Positions 1 through 11,833 are shown, counted from the first letter of the stretch. The stretch: 64,000 bases of DNA from Paralvinella palmiformis (GCA_025642065.1 JAODUP010001285.1:38501-102500); one strand, 5' to 3'. Numbers and translations: made by a program. The notes: generated by a model from the sequence alone, not told the origin.

Positions 1-359
1 AATTATATGCCATGACTAGTTGTTCCACAAATTGACTAACTGAAATTTTGATGCATAATTACAATTACCAAATTATCAAAAATAATTATATTCTACAATA
101 TTTCACACATTTTTGTGAAAACCCTAATAGTGTAATGCTGAAGACAATTTAAACACGCTACATATTCCATCCTTTGAGAAGCATACCCTGCATTAATGTT
201 TGTTGCCTGATTTCATGAGAAACTAACTGGGTAATCATGAACTAGTTCTAACAGTCAACTAAACTACACAACAATTACATTTATAGGCAGTTGTCATTTT
301 TCTAAGTAGTTTTGCTTTTAGTATTTAAGTATTTATGACTACTATAGCAAACAGGTTAC
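1..359. other. AT-rich sequence, no gene seen
   Basis: No exon-like reading frame or recognisable repeat was found here. It probably belongs to an intron of the minus-strand WW-domain gene, because a possible donor site of that gene faces into this stretch at 358-359. Confidence 0.4.
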
Positions 360-429
360 CTTGAACCCGTTGATATTAGTTGATTCTGAGCATGTTGTGC
401 AAACAAATAAAAACCAGAAACCGGACGAT
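360..429 (-). CDS. Possible further exon of the WW-domain gene
   Basis: On the minus strand a 70-bp open segment lies between an acceptor ending AATCAG (430-431 on the plus strand) and a donor reading CAAG|GTAACC (358-359). Entered in phase 1, which is what the preceding exon at 1141-1723 leaves, it reads through 22 codons without a stop (residues include RPVSGFYLFAQHAQNQL) and leaves in phase 2. I recognise no domain in it. The support is only frame agreement and splice consensus over a short stretch, so it could be chance. Confidence 0.35.
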
Positions 430-819
430 CTGATTTTAAGAAAATTTCAAATAAAACAGCAATACCTGTACACGTCACATAAATTGGACAAAACTCAAGT
501 CAGTTCAAGTACATTAACCCAGTTAATAACCAATATATACAAAAACGTGTTTTTTTTAAATTTATATGAAGTCCACGGATGAGCAATACCAGCAAGAAAC
601 AGTATATGGTAGACCAGAGACTACCATATTTGTTCTAAACTGTTAGTTAACAAAACGTGAATGGGATAAAAACTACATTTATTTTGAAATAGGCCTTATC
701 CTAAATCATACCTTGGGCTACTTAGGCCATTATCTGCTTTTGTTATTGCTACATTCATTAAGATAATAGAATTATGGAAACAGTTTATTGTATGTACTTC
801 ATTTCTGTGTATATATTAC

Positions 820-955
820 AGTTAATCTGTATAATCAGGTAATATGTATATTACCTGAAATTTGCAAATAGCCTGTGTTATATCTCAGTTAGCAACAGAT
901 GTATTACCTAAATATTTCAGGTAATATACACAGTACCTGATTATACAGATTAACT
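820..955. repeat. Foldback repeat with 41-bp arms
   Basis: Arms at 820-860 and 915-955 are reverse complements at 39 of 41 positions, separated by 54 bases. The left arm itself contains the smaller palindrome AGGTAATATGTATATTACCT. This is the shape of a small foldback or MITE-like element inside an intron of the WW-domain gene. No coding capacity is present. Confidence 0.7.
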
Positions 956-1140
956 ATAACACACACACACACATATATATCCTATTCAGGTAACAATCTA
1001 AGTCTGGTCATAATTCAGAAAGATTCACAAACATCACAAAAACCTGTGACCATGTCACTATAAAAATGTAGTGCACACATACACACACACTTCCCAACAG
1101 CTTATTCTTCTTAAAAATTAATCACAATTCATATACATAC

Positions 1141-1723
1141 CATTCGGTGGTAAAGATGTCGCAGAATAAGAACAGTCCAAGTCGGACTTAGCTTCTTTTG
1201 CATGCTTCGTATGAGATTCTGCCACCTTCCACGCATTCGTTTTACACAGTTGTCCAGTGGTTTTATTCACATTGTGTTTAGGCATTGATTTAGCGAAAGA
1301 CTTCAAGGCCGGTGAATCCCTCTTTCTGGATTTCAGGATCTTTGCTGTCTTGTCTGTTTTTATTTTGAATTTCAACAGTGAACCGTTGCTCTTATCTTTC
1401 TCACGTCCTATTTTCTGATTTTTATCTCGAACTGCATCACCTGTGTTGTCTCTTTGGAATCGAACATTACCCTTGACCTTCTTACCATGAATGTCATCAT
1501 CTGTTACCACAGAAAACGTTCGAACAAACTGAGCTGCTGTGGAATGCTTTTGTATCTTTTTAGTACGTGGGTGCGATGATGTCTCATGTCTATCACATGT
1601 GCTAGTCTGATCTTTTAGCTGTTCACTTTTAACAAGGGATTCTCTTTCCATTAACCTCTTCCTGGCATTTCTAATCATAGTATTCCTAGCTTTGTTAGTC
1701 GAATCCATCTCACTTAAAACATT
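1141..1723 (-). CDS. Lysine-rich exon of WW-domain gene
   Basis: This 583-bp minus-strand exon has a good acceptor (TTTTTCAG|AATG) and donor (AATG|GTATGT). It enters in phase 0 and leaves in phase 1. Its 194 codons are rich in Lys, Arg, Ser and Thr, with basic clusters such as ARKRLMERE, KTKKIQK-like and LKFKIKTDKTAKILKSRKR, and no hydrophobic segment, which suggests a disordered nuclear or nucleolar protein. The WW exon upstream at 2865-2993 ends in phase 0, so the two join in frame. A WW domain followed by a basic region would fit a SWT1-like nuclear RNA-quality-control protein, but no PIN nuclease domain is visible here, so that name is only a suggestion. Confidence 0.7.
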
Positions 1724-2385
1724 CTGAAAAATAGTCACAGTTTATGTGTAGCTGCCTTGAGCAACAACAACGAAAACAAAGCATCATTATCTGGTTTATT
1801 AGAATAGAACATTTATAATAAAGCGGTTACTTAGCAGTAAATGTCAGAAGCCCGAATTAATCCAGGATAACATTTTCTAACTATTATTAAAAAGCTAAAT
1901 CTTAAGTCGTCTTGGAACACTGTTTCTCTGGATACTATCACCAATTTTTACCTTGCCTCAAATTTCACTGGGGTATTGAGGACAGTATTATTATCCTTAG
2001 AAATGTTTCTAATGGTCCCACTTACAGCTAAAGGACTGAACAATGTGAAGGAACCCAGATGATCAAAAGGTATATTTCTAACAAATACAGAACCCACTTG
2101 ATAGTGATGTGTATTGCTAAATTACAGACAGATTTGGATATAGACTTAATAGATGTATTAATTAGAAAATAACCACAATATTTCATTATTTGGTATATAA
2201 TACATGCACACTGAAATACATAGGTAAAAGTATAAAAGCTTACTACAAAGTACTACATAAAGATTGTGTATGTGTGTGATTACTTTATACAGATTATTTC
2301 ATTTAACACTGGTGTTGGCTATTCACCGAATTTTATCTGTTATTACAGTGATTATTTTAGTAATGTTGGTCCCATGTCTATTTAT

Positions 2386-3355
2386 TATCAGAGATGGGGT
2401 CAATTCCATTTAGTCAATTCCAAGTCCACATTAAATTTATCAATTCCAATTGTTTCAATTCAATTTTTAACTATTACTTTTTACCATGAATAGGTACTCC
2501 GAGTACCTGCTTGGAATACCTGGGCTGAGTAGTTTATATTTCAAGTAGGATTATCCATTAATTCCAAATCGAGTGTCTATTGTGCAGTTATAAATTCTAT
2601 GTTATGATTCATAATGTGAAACATTATCTGAAAGTAGTAACAGCACAATAAACAAGAAATCCTTCTCAACAAAGCCATGTCTTAAGAGTTTGTCTCATCG
2701 AGTCATCGAATAAAAACATAAAAATAACATATCAATCAAAATATGACACCAAGTAATTATATTATTAAGTTAGTGTGTGAGCAATAAGTAAGACCTGATA
2801 GAGTAATTCAGATCTGGTACTAATATTACCGGAGGCTTGAACTTGATACTAGAAGGTCACTTACCAGGATTTCTCCTTTGTCATCCTTGGTTGGTCTCGA
2901 CCATTGAGACACCCCTAACTTCCTGTTACAGTAATACGCCTTTTGTTTGGTTTGCGACCATGCAGCAATCCAGCCGTCTGGTAAACTGTCGTCCTGATCA
3001 ATCAAATGACACACCAGTTTTTATAAACAAAATACTACAAAAGCTAAATATAAAACTGCATAGATTACAGAATTGGAATTGATTATTTTAAAAATATGGA
3101 ATTGATAAATTTTGAATTGGAATTGCAGTTTCCTACCAAAAAAATTAAATCCACAAACTAATTTACAATTTAATTTAGAAATATTTCTTCCATAACAATC
3201 CTACTTGGAATATAAACTACTCAGTGTAGGTATTTCAAGTAGGTACTTGGAGTACCTACTCATTGTAAAAGTAGTAAGTAAAAAGGAATTGGAACTGAAT
3301 TTGTTTGAATAAATGGACTCGATAAATTTTTGTGGAATTGACCCCATGTCTGATA
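2386..3355. repeat. Long inverted repeats around the WW exon
   Basis: The left arm, about 2386-2552, and the right arm, about 3197-3355, are imperfect reverse complements. Both outer ends read ATGGGGTCAATTCCA (right arm on the minus strand), and both carry the palindromic-looking motif GGTACTCSRAGTACCT and the AACTACTCAG motif near their inner ends. Ends of the type GGGGTCAATTCC...GGAATTGACCCC look like a DNA-transposon or MITE. The region between the arms holds the WW exon at 2865-2993, together with several GGAATTG runs at about 3070-3130. Confidence 0.6.
2865..2993 (-). CDS. WW-domain exon
   Basis: This minus-strand exon of 129 bp (43 codons, phase 0 at both ends) lies between an acceptor GATCAG|GACGAC and a consensus donor CCTG|GTAAGT. 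It encodes almost exactly one WW domain: LPDGW near residue 4 with the first Trp, then KAYYCNRKLG (the YY pair and Asn), then SQWSRP with the second Trp and the conserved Pro. WW domains bind proline-rich ligands. The exon fits in frame between 4240-4354 and 1141-1723. Unusually, it sits between two long inverted repeat arms. The domain call is firm; the identity of the whole protein is not. Confidence 0.82.
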
Positions 3356-3596
3356 GATTATAAACACATTAATCAACTCATTCATTACTTGGTAAATGTT
3401 TTTTCTGCACGTGTTTCTTTTGGTAACTTTTATAACAATTATAAGTTATGTAATTACTAATAGGAAAATCCTTCCTTCATTGTGTCTACTACATTATATC
3501 CAGAACAGCTTGGAAATAAACATCTTAATCATCCTAACCATAGATTTAGGGGGAATTATCACTGATTACTATAACTATGAGATGGTGTTGATTTAT

Positions 3597-3768
3597 GTTT
3601 TACTGCCACTCTTGTGCAGATGGTAGGCTAAATGGGCCGAGCGACCTCCAAGGGTAATAGAGTGAAGTCAAAGATGAAACAACCTTCAGATATGCCCACA
3701 CAGAGATTTAAACTCGCGTGGTAGTGATCCCAATGCATTACCAACTAGACCTGTGGAGGCACCCAAGA
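3597..3768 (-). mobile_element. tRNA-derived SINE, family A
   Basis: This is a minus-strand copy of the commonest SINE in the window. The family consensus starts GGCGCCTCCGTGGTCTAGTT (tRNA A-box region), has a B box like GAGTTCGAATC, then a body read in reverse as GGCCGAGCGACCTCCAA, and a (CATCAT)n-type tail. Flanks AGATGGTGTTGA and AGATAGTGCTGA look like a decayed target duplication. The B box here is mutated. Confidence 0.75.
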
Positions 3769-4239
3769 TAGTGCTGAAATTTAATTGCAATTCAAATATA
3801 AATAAAATAACTATCTAGCACAAGGTAACAATTGATTTTAAATAACGTTTAATTTTTTATACTGCTAGTTAATTGATAAATGTATGTTTACAAAATAATC
3901 AATAAAATAAATCAAATTAGTCACTAAAAAAAGTATAAATATAACAAAACTAAATATTCATGCTTTTTGCAGTAATTTAAATCAAATAGCTCTGGGGTCA
4001 GTGCAAGGTAAAACTTACTCATCAGTGGGCAAGTCAGTTTCCAAATAAGTATGTTATCATGGATGTGTATGTATCGCATATAGATATGACAAATTTCTAT
4101 ATACATCCCAGACATAGAATATTACAACACCTTCATCAAGAAAAAGTACAAAATATAGAATCTATCCTGTACCATAAAATCCTGTTGCAAATCTATTAGC
4201 TGATGTTCTAGTCAGAGACTTTGTGGAAATAATACATAC

Positions 4240-4354
4240 CTCAACATGTTTTCTATCAGTCTTTCTGTGACTCATCTTCCTTTGTCTTTCAAGCCATAAG
4301 AATAAAGCGATAAAATTCTGTCTTATGAGTTGATCGCAGGATTTAAAAATTAAC
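4240..4354 (-). CDS. Upstream exon of the WW-domain gene
   Basis: This minus-strand exon has an acceptor CTCTGTAG|GTTA and a strong donor TTGAG|GTATGT. After one leading base it encodes 38 codons ending RQRKMSHRKTDRKHVE and leaves in phase 0, matching the WW exon. An internal Met (MSHRKTDRKHVE) could be the translation start, in which case the first part would be 5' untranslated; the reading frame is open upstream of it to the acceptor, so both are possible. The residues before the Met are hydrophobic, which weakly favours the untranslated reading. No domain recognised. Confidence 0.5.
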
Positions 4355-4553
4355 CTACAGAGAATATAAATACAATTATGACACATTTTAGTGAAATACT
4401 GTTTGGTAACACACACACAAACAATATTTTAAATCAAAGTTTCCACATAACTAGAAACACCTGAATCACAGTTTTGTTTTATTTTGATCAAATAAACACA
4501 AAGACATAGAAACCAACTATTCATTAAAATCAGTCCCATATACCAGTAGACAT

Positions 4554-4556
<3 letters not shown>

Positions 4557-4591
<35 letters not shown>
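4557..4591. repeat. (TA)n microsatellite
   Basis: A pure run of about 17 TA units. Short reading frames over such tracts are not genes. Confidence 0.95.
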
Positions 4592-4594
<3 letters not shown>

Positions 4595-4751
4595 GGCCAG
4601 AAAAATCAGTTGCCAAGATGAAAATTCACCAAATATGTGTATGCACACGCCTGATGAACAAACCAATTAAAAATTAAAAAAAATTCCTGCTGCTTTCCTA
4701 TACTTATAATCCGCGATGCAAAGCTGCCTGTGACTGTGAGTGCCAGCTAGG

Positions 4752-5275
4752 CCTAAAGCTGAGATTCCACATATGCAGCATGCATATGCAATATACATAT
4801 GTTTCAGACAACCGTCTCACTTTCCTACCTATTTTTCTTGGGAAAGCCTGTCTGGACACTCGAATCAGATGAACCAGAAATTAACAACCAGATCACAGAA
4901 TTCTGGATTCAACCGTCCGTTTTGTCACATACGCAGTCATTTATAGATCTATAGAATCATGTTTTCCACTTTTTGTCGGATTCACGTACCAAGATTCCAT
5001 ATACACGGTATGCGACATTGCGGTATCCATTTGTTTCGGGCACCCCTCTCACTTTGTGACCTATTTTTCTTGGGAAAGCCTGCCTGGACACTCGAATTGG
5101 ACAGTTGAATCCAGAATGTTATGACCTGGGTCGTAAAAGATAGATTCAACCATCCAACTCCCACCAATCACTACAAGGAACGGTCGGTTTTGTCGCATTT
5201 AGAAATCACATATGCAGTCACGTGTGTGGAATCATGCTAGTACATTTATGTTTTCCATTTTTGTCGGATTTGCAT
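4752..5275. repeat. Two diverged direct copies of a ~250-bp repeat
   Basis: Copy 1 starts near 4757 (GAGATTCCACATATGCAGCATG) and copy 2 near 4987 (CAAGATTCCATATACACGGT). Both go on to CTCACTTTSYKACCTATTTTTCTTGGGAAAGCCTG, CTGGACACTCGAAT, a GATTCAACC segment, ATATGCAGTCA-like sequence and TTTTTGTCGGATT. Further partial copies of the starting motif lie near 5760 and 5985. No reading frame is conserved between copies. Confidence 0.65.
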
Positions 5276-7335
5276 AATGCATAGACTCTACCAGGTATAT
5301 GGAATCTCATCTTAAGACAACACACTATCTATTTAAATGGTGTCGCAGATTAAAAGCTGTATTCATTGCAGTTTACTGGCTATGCGTTCTTGGTAATTTG
5401 AAATTTTATTTATATAATGAGAGTGAAAATAGCTATGGGTAACTCAGCAAAGCAGCGATGGGTTTTATTGAACAAGCATTTCTCATTACAAATACATATT
5501 TATATGTAGGCAGGTGAAATATAGCAGATTAAAAATAAATGATAATTTTGGATCAGGTGAAAATTTGTTGGGCAAGAGCATTTCTTATCAACTTGCCCGG
5601 GGGCAACTGAATTGAAAAATATTTTTGTGGCCCTGATATATATAAGGCTAGTGCTGTTAATCACCAATTGCAACACAGGAGAAACTGATTTCCAAATGAT
5701 GAAAGAAAAAAATGGACCCTTCGCCAAATTGGCGAAACGCAAAAACCACAACAACTTAAGCCGAGATTCAATATACAATACACGGTATGCGAATCGGACA
5801 AAAATGGAAAACATGTAAACATATGATGTGATTCCATATGTGTGACTTTTTGTATTTTTTTCAAATTTAAATTCCCCTACAGGGCGGGGGCCCCCATGTA
5901 AAAACAAGCACATATTTCAACCAAAAACCTTTTCCTTTTAAACCTCTACAAATCAGACAGCCAGAGAGTTCCATATTAAAGATTAAGCCGAAATTCCATA
6001 TACGTGGAATGCAACATTGCGGTATACAATTAGTGCGCTTCCATATAAAGGGCGAATATCAGACTCTAATAAAGGGTGAATCACTGAATAGTCTTCTGCT
6101 ACCGAAGGCCGAATGCAACCGATGACGATGTGATCTTTTTATTCTTTACTTTACAAATAAGTTGAATAGTTTAATGTTATACTTATAGTGTCGGTAAATT
6201 ACACAGACTACAATTGTTGTCTGACATTTATTTACTAAAGTGTACACCTTTTAGTCTTACTTAATAACTCCGTAACTCAGCTTAAGTTCATTTTACGATT
6301 TCGTCTGCCAGCTCATTCACTACGACTTTCACGCTTTTTCCCTTCCATCATGACCATCATCATGTGGTTATATCGCACAGTTAGACAAGTCCATAGTGAC
6401 ATATACCTAGATATATAATTCGAACACAATATTGATAGCTATCCTCCTGTACATTAAAAAAATGTCTTGAATCAACACAGAAAGAATTTCAATAAAATAT
6501 GTTCCTTTACATAACATGTCACTCAGCAGAAAAGTTTTAAGGAAAAACAAGTAGATTCGTATTACTTAACTTTCGTCCCAAACTTATTCGTCCTAACTAC
6601 GATCATTCTTTGTTTGTGGAGTGAGTGGATTACTTGTTTTTGTTCCATTGTTTGTGCACACTAATAAATTTAGATACAACATGTGATCCTTTTCTTTTTT
6701 TGTTTGTTTTTATATAGCTATAATACACCTATTCAAGCGCATTCGTTCGCATACATACTTAAATTGCCAATACACATTTGTTTATTTTTAATAAAAGTCC
6801 GCCCGGAACATGTGTTCTAAGCTTGCTCCAACGAAGCGCTACTGTAGGGTCTTCTTCCTATATAACGAAGTATTTGGAATAATAAAAAGGGAATTTTAAT
6901 GAGTAAGCAATTTATTGAAGTAAAAAATAAAAACTATAAAATATAACTATCACAATCAATTTAAGATCATTGTTAGGATGTCATGTCACATTGTTTACGT
7001 TAGCTGTCCACGGTCAAGGTGAATGACATCACTGCATGACACGATGAACACCACGTGACATGAATGTTGTCAACATAATGGTCATCACCAACATCATAGT
7101 CCCAATTAAATATTATCATATCTACCAAGGTTTAATTAAGACTCTTTTGTCTGAATATTTTGCGAACACCCACAAACAGACAAACAAACACACATTCACT
7201 TTTATTTAAATAGAATAGCAAGCTCCTTACTTTCAGGGGGTCCCACGCATTATTTAGTATAGGTGCTTTAATTATTATATCAAAATGCGGACATCAATTT
7301 TGTTACTCTCTTGTGTTGTTGTTAAAAGACTATAT
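5276..7335. other. AT-rich intergenic stretch with repeat scraps
   Basis: Apart from partial copies of the 4752-5275 repeat near 5755-5800 and 5980-6035, I see no gene. The 137-residue minus-strand frame at 5500-5913 has no family features and overlaps equally open frames on the other strand. Confidence 0.5.
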
Positions 7336-7337
7336 AC

Positions 7338-8260
7338 ACACGGTGTCCTGTGACCTATATTGTTCGTACTGTTCATAAACAATCTCCCTGACATGGTCCG
7401 AAGTACAGCACGTATTTTTGCTGATGACACTAAAGTATACCGAAAAGTCCTCACTGACCAATTTAAGACTGTAGCGAGCTGCAAGCAGACCTTATGAGAT
7501 TGGTAGAGTGGCGTAAAAAGTGGCAGATGAAGTTTAATGCAGATAAATACAAAGTCCTGCATCTAGGTCAAAGGAACAGGAAGTATGTGTATAAGATGGG
7601 GAGTGTCGAGCTGCAGACAACTCCAGTAGATAAGGACACCGGGAGTGCTTGTTGATGACGCCCTAAAGTTCCGTGATCAGGTGTGCTACGCAGTAAACAA
7701 AGTCAGTAGATTACTAGGGCTCATCCGATTGGCCTTCTCTTGTATAGACGAAGAGACTCTACCGAGGTTATTGATGACCCTTGTCAGGCTCCATCTAGAG
7801 TATGGGAATATTATGTGGCATCCCCGACATCGGATCGATAAGTTACAAATTTAGAAGATACAAAAACCCGCGCTAATAAGTTAATCCCGAGCCTGAAACA
7901 TATTCCACATGAGAAAAGATCACAAGCACTTAAATTCCTATCACTGGATTTACTATCACTGGATTTCAGACATCGCCGTGGAGATATGATCCAGGCGTTC
8001 AAAGTGATGAATGGGTTAGATCGGCTCGATATTCTTTCTCAGGGCTGAAGATGTACGAGGAACATTAGGACAAGTTACTCGCGTGTCACAGTACGCTTGA
8101 AGTTCGTAAGAACGTATTCAGCCAAATAATAGTCCAAGACTGGAATCCACTCTCTGAGAGAACTGTTGCAGCCACAACCCTCAATATGTTTAACACCAGG
8201 CTTGATATATGACACCATAGGAGTAAAGAGCGGAATACCAGACAGACTCAGCCTTATATT
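7338..8260 (+). pseudogene. Non-LTR reverse transcriptase relic (CR1/jockey type)
   Basis: Translated in shifting frames, the plus strand shows the 3' half of a non-LTR reverse transcriptase: FADDTKVYRKV (catalytic YADD-type box as FADD), MKFNADKYKVLHLG, GVLVDDALKFRDQV, NKVSRLLGLIRLAF, LEYGNIMWHP, then RRGDMIQAFKVMNGLDRLD and a terminal VFSQIIVQDWNPL. Several frameshifts and stops show it is dead. The same motif order occurs in the minus-strand relic at 56343-57538, which belongs to a related family. The longest intact piece is 7645-7854. Confidence 0.8.
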
Positions 8261-8579
8261 CCGTATTTTGATATCCTGATGTATACTGATATCGCGAGAC
8301 TACCTCTATCTCACACAAGATATCCACGGGGCACTACGCGCAACAATCCTCGTAGCTCATGATTATCTGGAGCAGTCATGATTGTCACACCTATATCCAT
8401 CTTCTTTTTCAATCATACCTTTCAATGAGATTCCTATAATGTTTCCAAATAAGACAATAAAAACATTTACATAAAAACTGCTTTACTCATAAAGCAACTA
8501 TAATCAGTTGGAAATGTTTTGTCTTCATTAAAATTAGACTTATATTTCCCAGCATGAGTTTAACTATGGGAACAGACAG

Positions 8580-9080
8580 CAAGGGAAACCCAGATGAACG
8601 GGGCCCTCGATCTGGGCTTGGGTGCTAGAAAAAGCTTGGAAAATAGATACGAAGATTCTCCGGAAGAAAGCGTTTGATAAGCAATGGTACAGAGTTTGAA
8701 AATGATGCGAGATTGAACAGGGAGTCAATGGAGTGATTTCAGGACTGGCACAGAACGATAAAACTGAGGAGACTGAGTAACAACACTAGCTATAAGCAGT
8801 TTTGAACACACTGAAGTTTGACTATATCCTTAGATGCGATGTTACAGAGAAGAAAGTTGCAATAGTCAAGCCTACTAGTGATGAGTGCTGTAACAATGAT
8901 TTTGGCGACTGAAAGAGAAATATAGCAACGAATAAGGCGAAGGTCAGGAATATGATAGAAGCAGCAGCTACATGTCAGAGAAACATGTTTTCTGAAATTA
9001 AAATTGCTATCAAATGTAACACCAACATTACGTACACTGTTTGATGGTATGATGCCACGAACAAGGGTATCACGTAACGA
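8580..9080 (-). pseudogene. CR1/L2-like retrotransposon 3' relic
   Basis: Reading the minus strand gives SLSVAKIIVTALITSRLDYCNFLL, the conserved post-catalytic block of CR1/L2 reverse transcriptases (SRLDYCN), followed by VKLQCVQNC and a C-terminal part rich in changes. Stops and frameshifts break it. The same sequence occurs at 62460-62935 and part of it at 11290-11460, so this is one family with at least three copies here. Confidence 0.75.
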
Positions 9081-10490
9081 AGTAAAACTACTTCCGTACT
9101 CGACTTGAGTATTTTTTTCGAGTAACCGGAATTAACGAATTAAATTTCAACTAACTACTTTTTACTTGTAACGAAGTAGTTTTATATGGGGTCACACTAC
9201 TTTTTACTTCGTTAGTTTCATTTATTTTGCGAATATTTTCGTTTTTTATTTAGCTTATATGGTTTAAGAGACAATTGATATAGTCGCTGCAAATTACCAG
9301 TACCAGTTTTCACCAACTTGTGTATCTTTGGTGAATTTAAGATAAGACACCATAAAAATAGCTTGTTTCCGATTGCCGATCGACCGACTTTTGAGGCCCG
9401 ACCTAACATTTTATATTTCCTATTCGCGATAGGTTTTCGATTTTTGGTTTCCGGATATTTCTCCCGGTGTCAGAGCGGTTTTATGTGAGGCCAGATATCA
9501 GTTATTTCGTTTCATATAATGAAGTTATGATTATTCAACCTGTTCACCTAGATGAAAACAAACAAAAATGCGTTTTGAAAATCTCAGCACGGCCTCCCCA
9601 GGACGCGTACTGCGCATGCGCAGATACAAACTCGGCACGGTACAAACTCAGACCGGGACACCGGCAAAATTTATATTTCGCGGTTTGATCGCCAGGCGGC
9701 AGCAATGCAGTGATGTTGCACGCGTCTTCTTTTACATGTTCAATACTTGAAATCAGGAACAACAAATCTATCATCAAATCTTGGAAAAGGGTTGATGGTG
9801 GATTGGACATATATAATGATTATTCTGTATCATTTATATGCCACTGGCAATTTGGATAGAGGTTTGTTTTCGTGTTTTGGTGCCCCATATTGAACGAATT
9901 GTTTACACCTACATATGTATGTCTATCATGTTGTGTATCATGCCGATGGCGATGAATCTCTGTCAGTCTGTGTCTGTGTTCCATGAATAAGAGTTGGCGG
10001 AGCTACACTGGGTGTAAAATTATGTGTATGCGGTGTAAAAGTATGTACACATGTGTATAGTTATGCATTAAAAATCCATAAGATGTTTTTGCAATGAGAA
10101 AGTACAACTGTGAAATAGTTTACGTTGACATTTTAAATAAAAGGCACAAGAAATTTAGCAATGCCTGTAATATTCATAGAAGCTGTTGCTATTCTACGGT
10201 TGCCACATCACTTTGTCATTTTGAAAACAGAGGGCCCAAATTTTCGGTAGACTCTATAAAAAATAACTTTCTGTTGTTGACCAAAATATAATGCCTTATT
10301 GTGTAGACCTACACATCACCAATGAAATTTATTTAATATGGTGTCTGTGTGTGGGAGGAGTGTGTGTGTGCGTGTCTGTGCGCATCTGTCATATTGGGTG
10401 AATTAAAAAAGTTCGAATCCTGCAACTTGTACACATCTTCTTTTCACGTTTCTTTGTATATGAATTACTTTTGTCACAACACAGGGGAAA
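9081..10490. other. No gene seen; short inverted motifs
   Basis: At 9072-9215 a string of ACTACTTTTTACTT and GTAACGAAGTAG motifs occurs in both orientations, probably the end of a small DNA transposon; related sequence is at 11235-11300. The rest has no convincing coding or repeat signal. Overlapping frames on both strands at 9467-9810 look non-coding. Confidence 0.4.
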
Positions 10491-10497
10491 TAACACT

Positions 10498-10640
10498 CAT
10501 GTCACAATTCACAGAGAACATAAGACACTTTTCACAATTCACGAGGAAAGTAAGCGCATTTAATTCACGAATCACGAAGAAAATAAGTCTGAATTTACGA
10601 TTCACAGAAAAAATAAAAGCCCACTCACGGATAAGAAAAT
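10498..10640. repeat. Imperfect tandem repeat, unit ~30-35 bp
   Basis: About four to five units of the type CACRATTCACRGARAAMATAAG follow each other. They account for part of the 166-residue plus-strand reading frame at 10349-10849, which has no recognisable domain and is probably not a gene. Confidence 0.55.
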
Positions 10641-11289
10641 ACCCCTTTATGCCTCTCATAACGTTCTCTAAACTACGTCATTTCACGCACTTTGAGTTTG
10701 TTGTCTTACGTTGTATTGCTCTTATCCAATGTCTTTTATTGGCTGCGGTTAATGGATCACCCATACAGGAATGGGATAGATCCGGGGTTAAAGCAGCTTG
10801 CTGCCAATCAACGGATTTTGTTCAACTTTTCGAGAGTCTTCTGACGTAAAGAAATCACTCGGCACATCAAAACTAGACTGATTCTTTGGCACAATTTCAG
10901 CGATATGCGAAACATGGCTTAAGTGAATTTAGTAAAAACACCATAATTATAAAAACGGAATATGTCACATGAATAACGTCAATGGTATATTTATGACCAA
11001 AAAGCATTAACTGAAAAATATTTCAACTTTTGTAATTAACACTTAGTCACTGAAACCAAGCCGCTTTAGAACATAAAATGTTTTGATTAAATGTTTGAAA
11101 ATAAAAGATATTTTTGTATGGGCTCTAAACAAATATATTTTAATATGGTATGGTATTAAAATGAGATTTATAAGAATGTTGATACTCGGTATACATGTTT
11201 CAGATGATGCTCACCAATTTTGTTAACTCTTATTCCACTCAAGTAGTTTTGAGGGGGCCTACCTTTACTTCAATTCAAGTACAAAATAA

Positions 11290-11660
11290 AAGTAGTTCAG
11301 TCAGTGTGACAACCCTAGCTAAGCAGTTCTGAATACAATAAAGTTTGGTAATATTCTTAGATGCGCTGTTATAAAGAAGATAGTTGCAGTAATCAGGTAT
11401 AGCACCAAGATTACGTACAGTGTCTGATGGTGTGATGCTATGCTTAAGGATGAGTGTGGGGAAGAAACGAGTAAGTTTACTGCGTAGTCTGGATGTACCT
11501 ATAAGAATTAAATTTGGTTTGTCTGCATTGAGTTTAAGTCTATTGTTTGTCATCCAGCCAGATATATCACTATGACACCCACCTAGCTGTATAAGAGAAA
11601 GATCTGTGTCTATTGGAGATAAAGATATGTATATTTGGATGTCATATTTGTGATATGTTT
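11290..11660 (-). pseudogene. CR1/L2-like reverse transcriptase relic
   Basis: The minus strand reads DIQIYISLSPIDTDLS, then MTNNRLKLNADKPNLILIG (the LNADKTE block), SRLRSKLTRFFP and ITPSDTVRNLG (the VRNLGV block), then jumps to DYCNYLLYN, showing an internal deletion. It belongs to the family of 8580-9080 and 62460-62935. The 92-residue open stretch at 11275-11553 crosses the deletion and is not a functional protein. Confidence 0.8.
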
Positions 11661-11833
11661 CTGTGGATTCAGTATGCTACAGGCTACAACTCCTAACTAT
11701 TTTGGATTCGGTTAGGCAAGACTTGCATAATAGTTAGATCACAAACATGTACACACTTTCCCGCTGTAGGCAAATCAAATCAGATGTTTAGAGTACATGA
11801 TATAACAGCCATGTTTATACAGTTAAGACCTGT

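Noticed and set aside
5500..5913. 137-residue minus-strand frame
   Set aside because: No domain, no splice partner, and it overlaps scraps of the local repeat; competing frames are open on both strands.
10349..10849. 166-residue plus-strand reading frame
   Set aside because: It begins in GTGTGTG sequence, runs over a 30-35-bp imperfect tandem repeat, has no domain, signal or splice context, and the minus strand is also open there.
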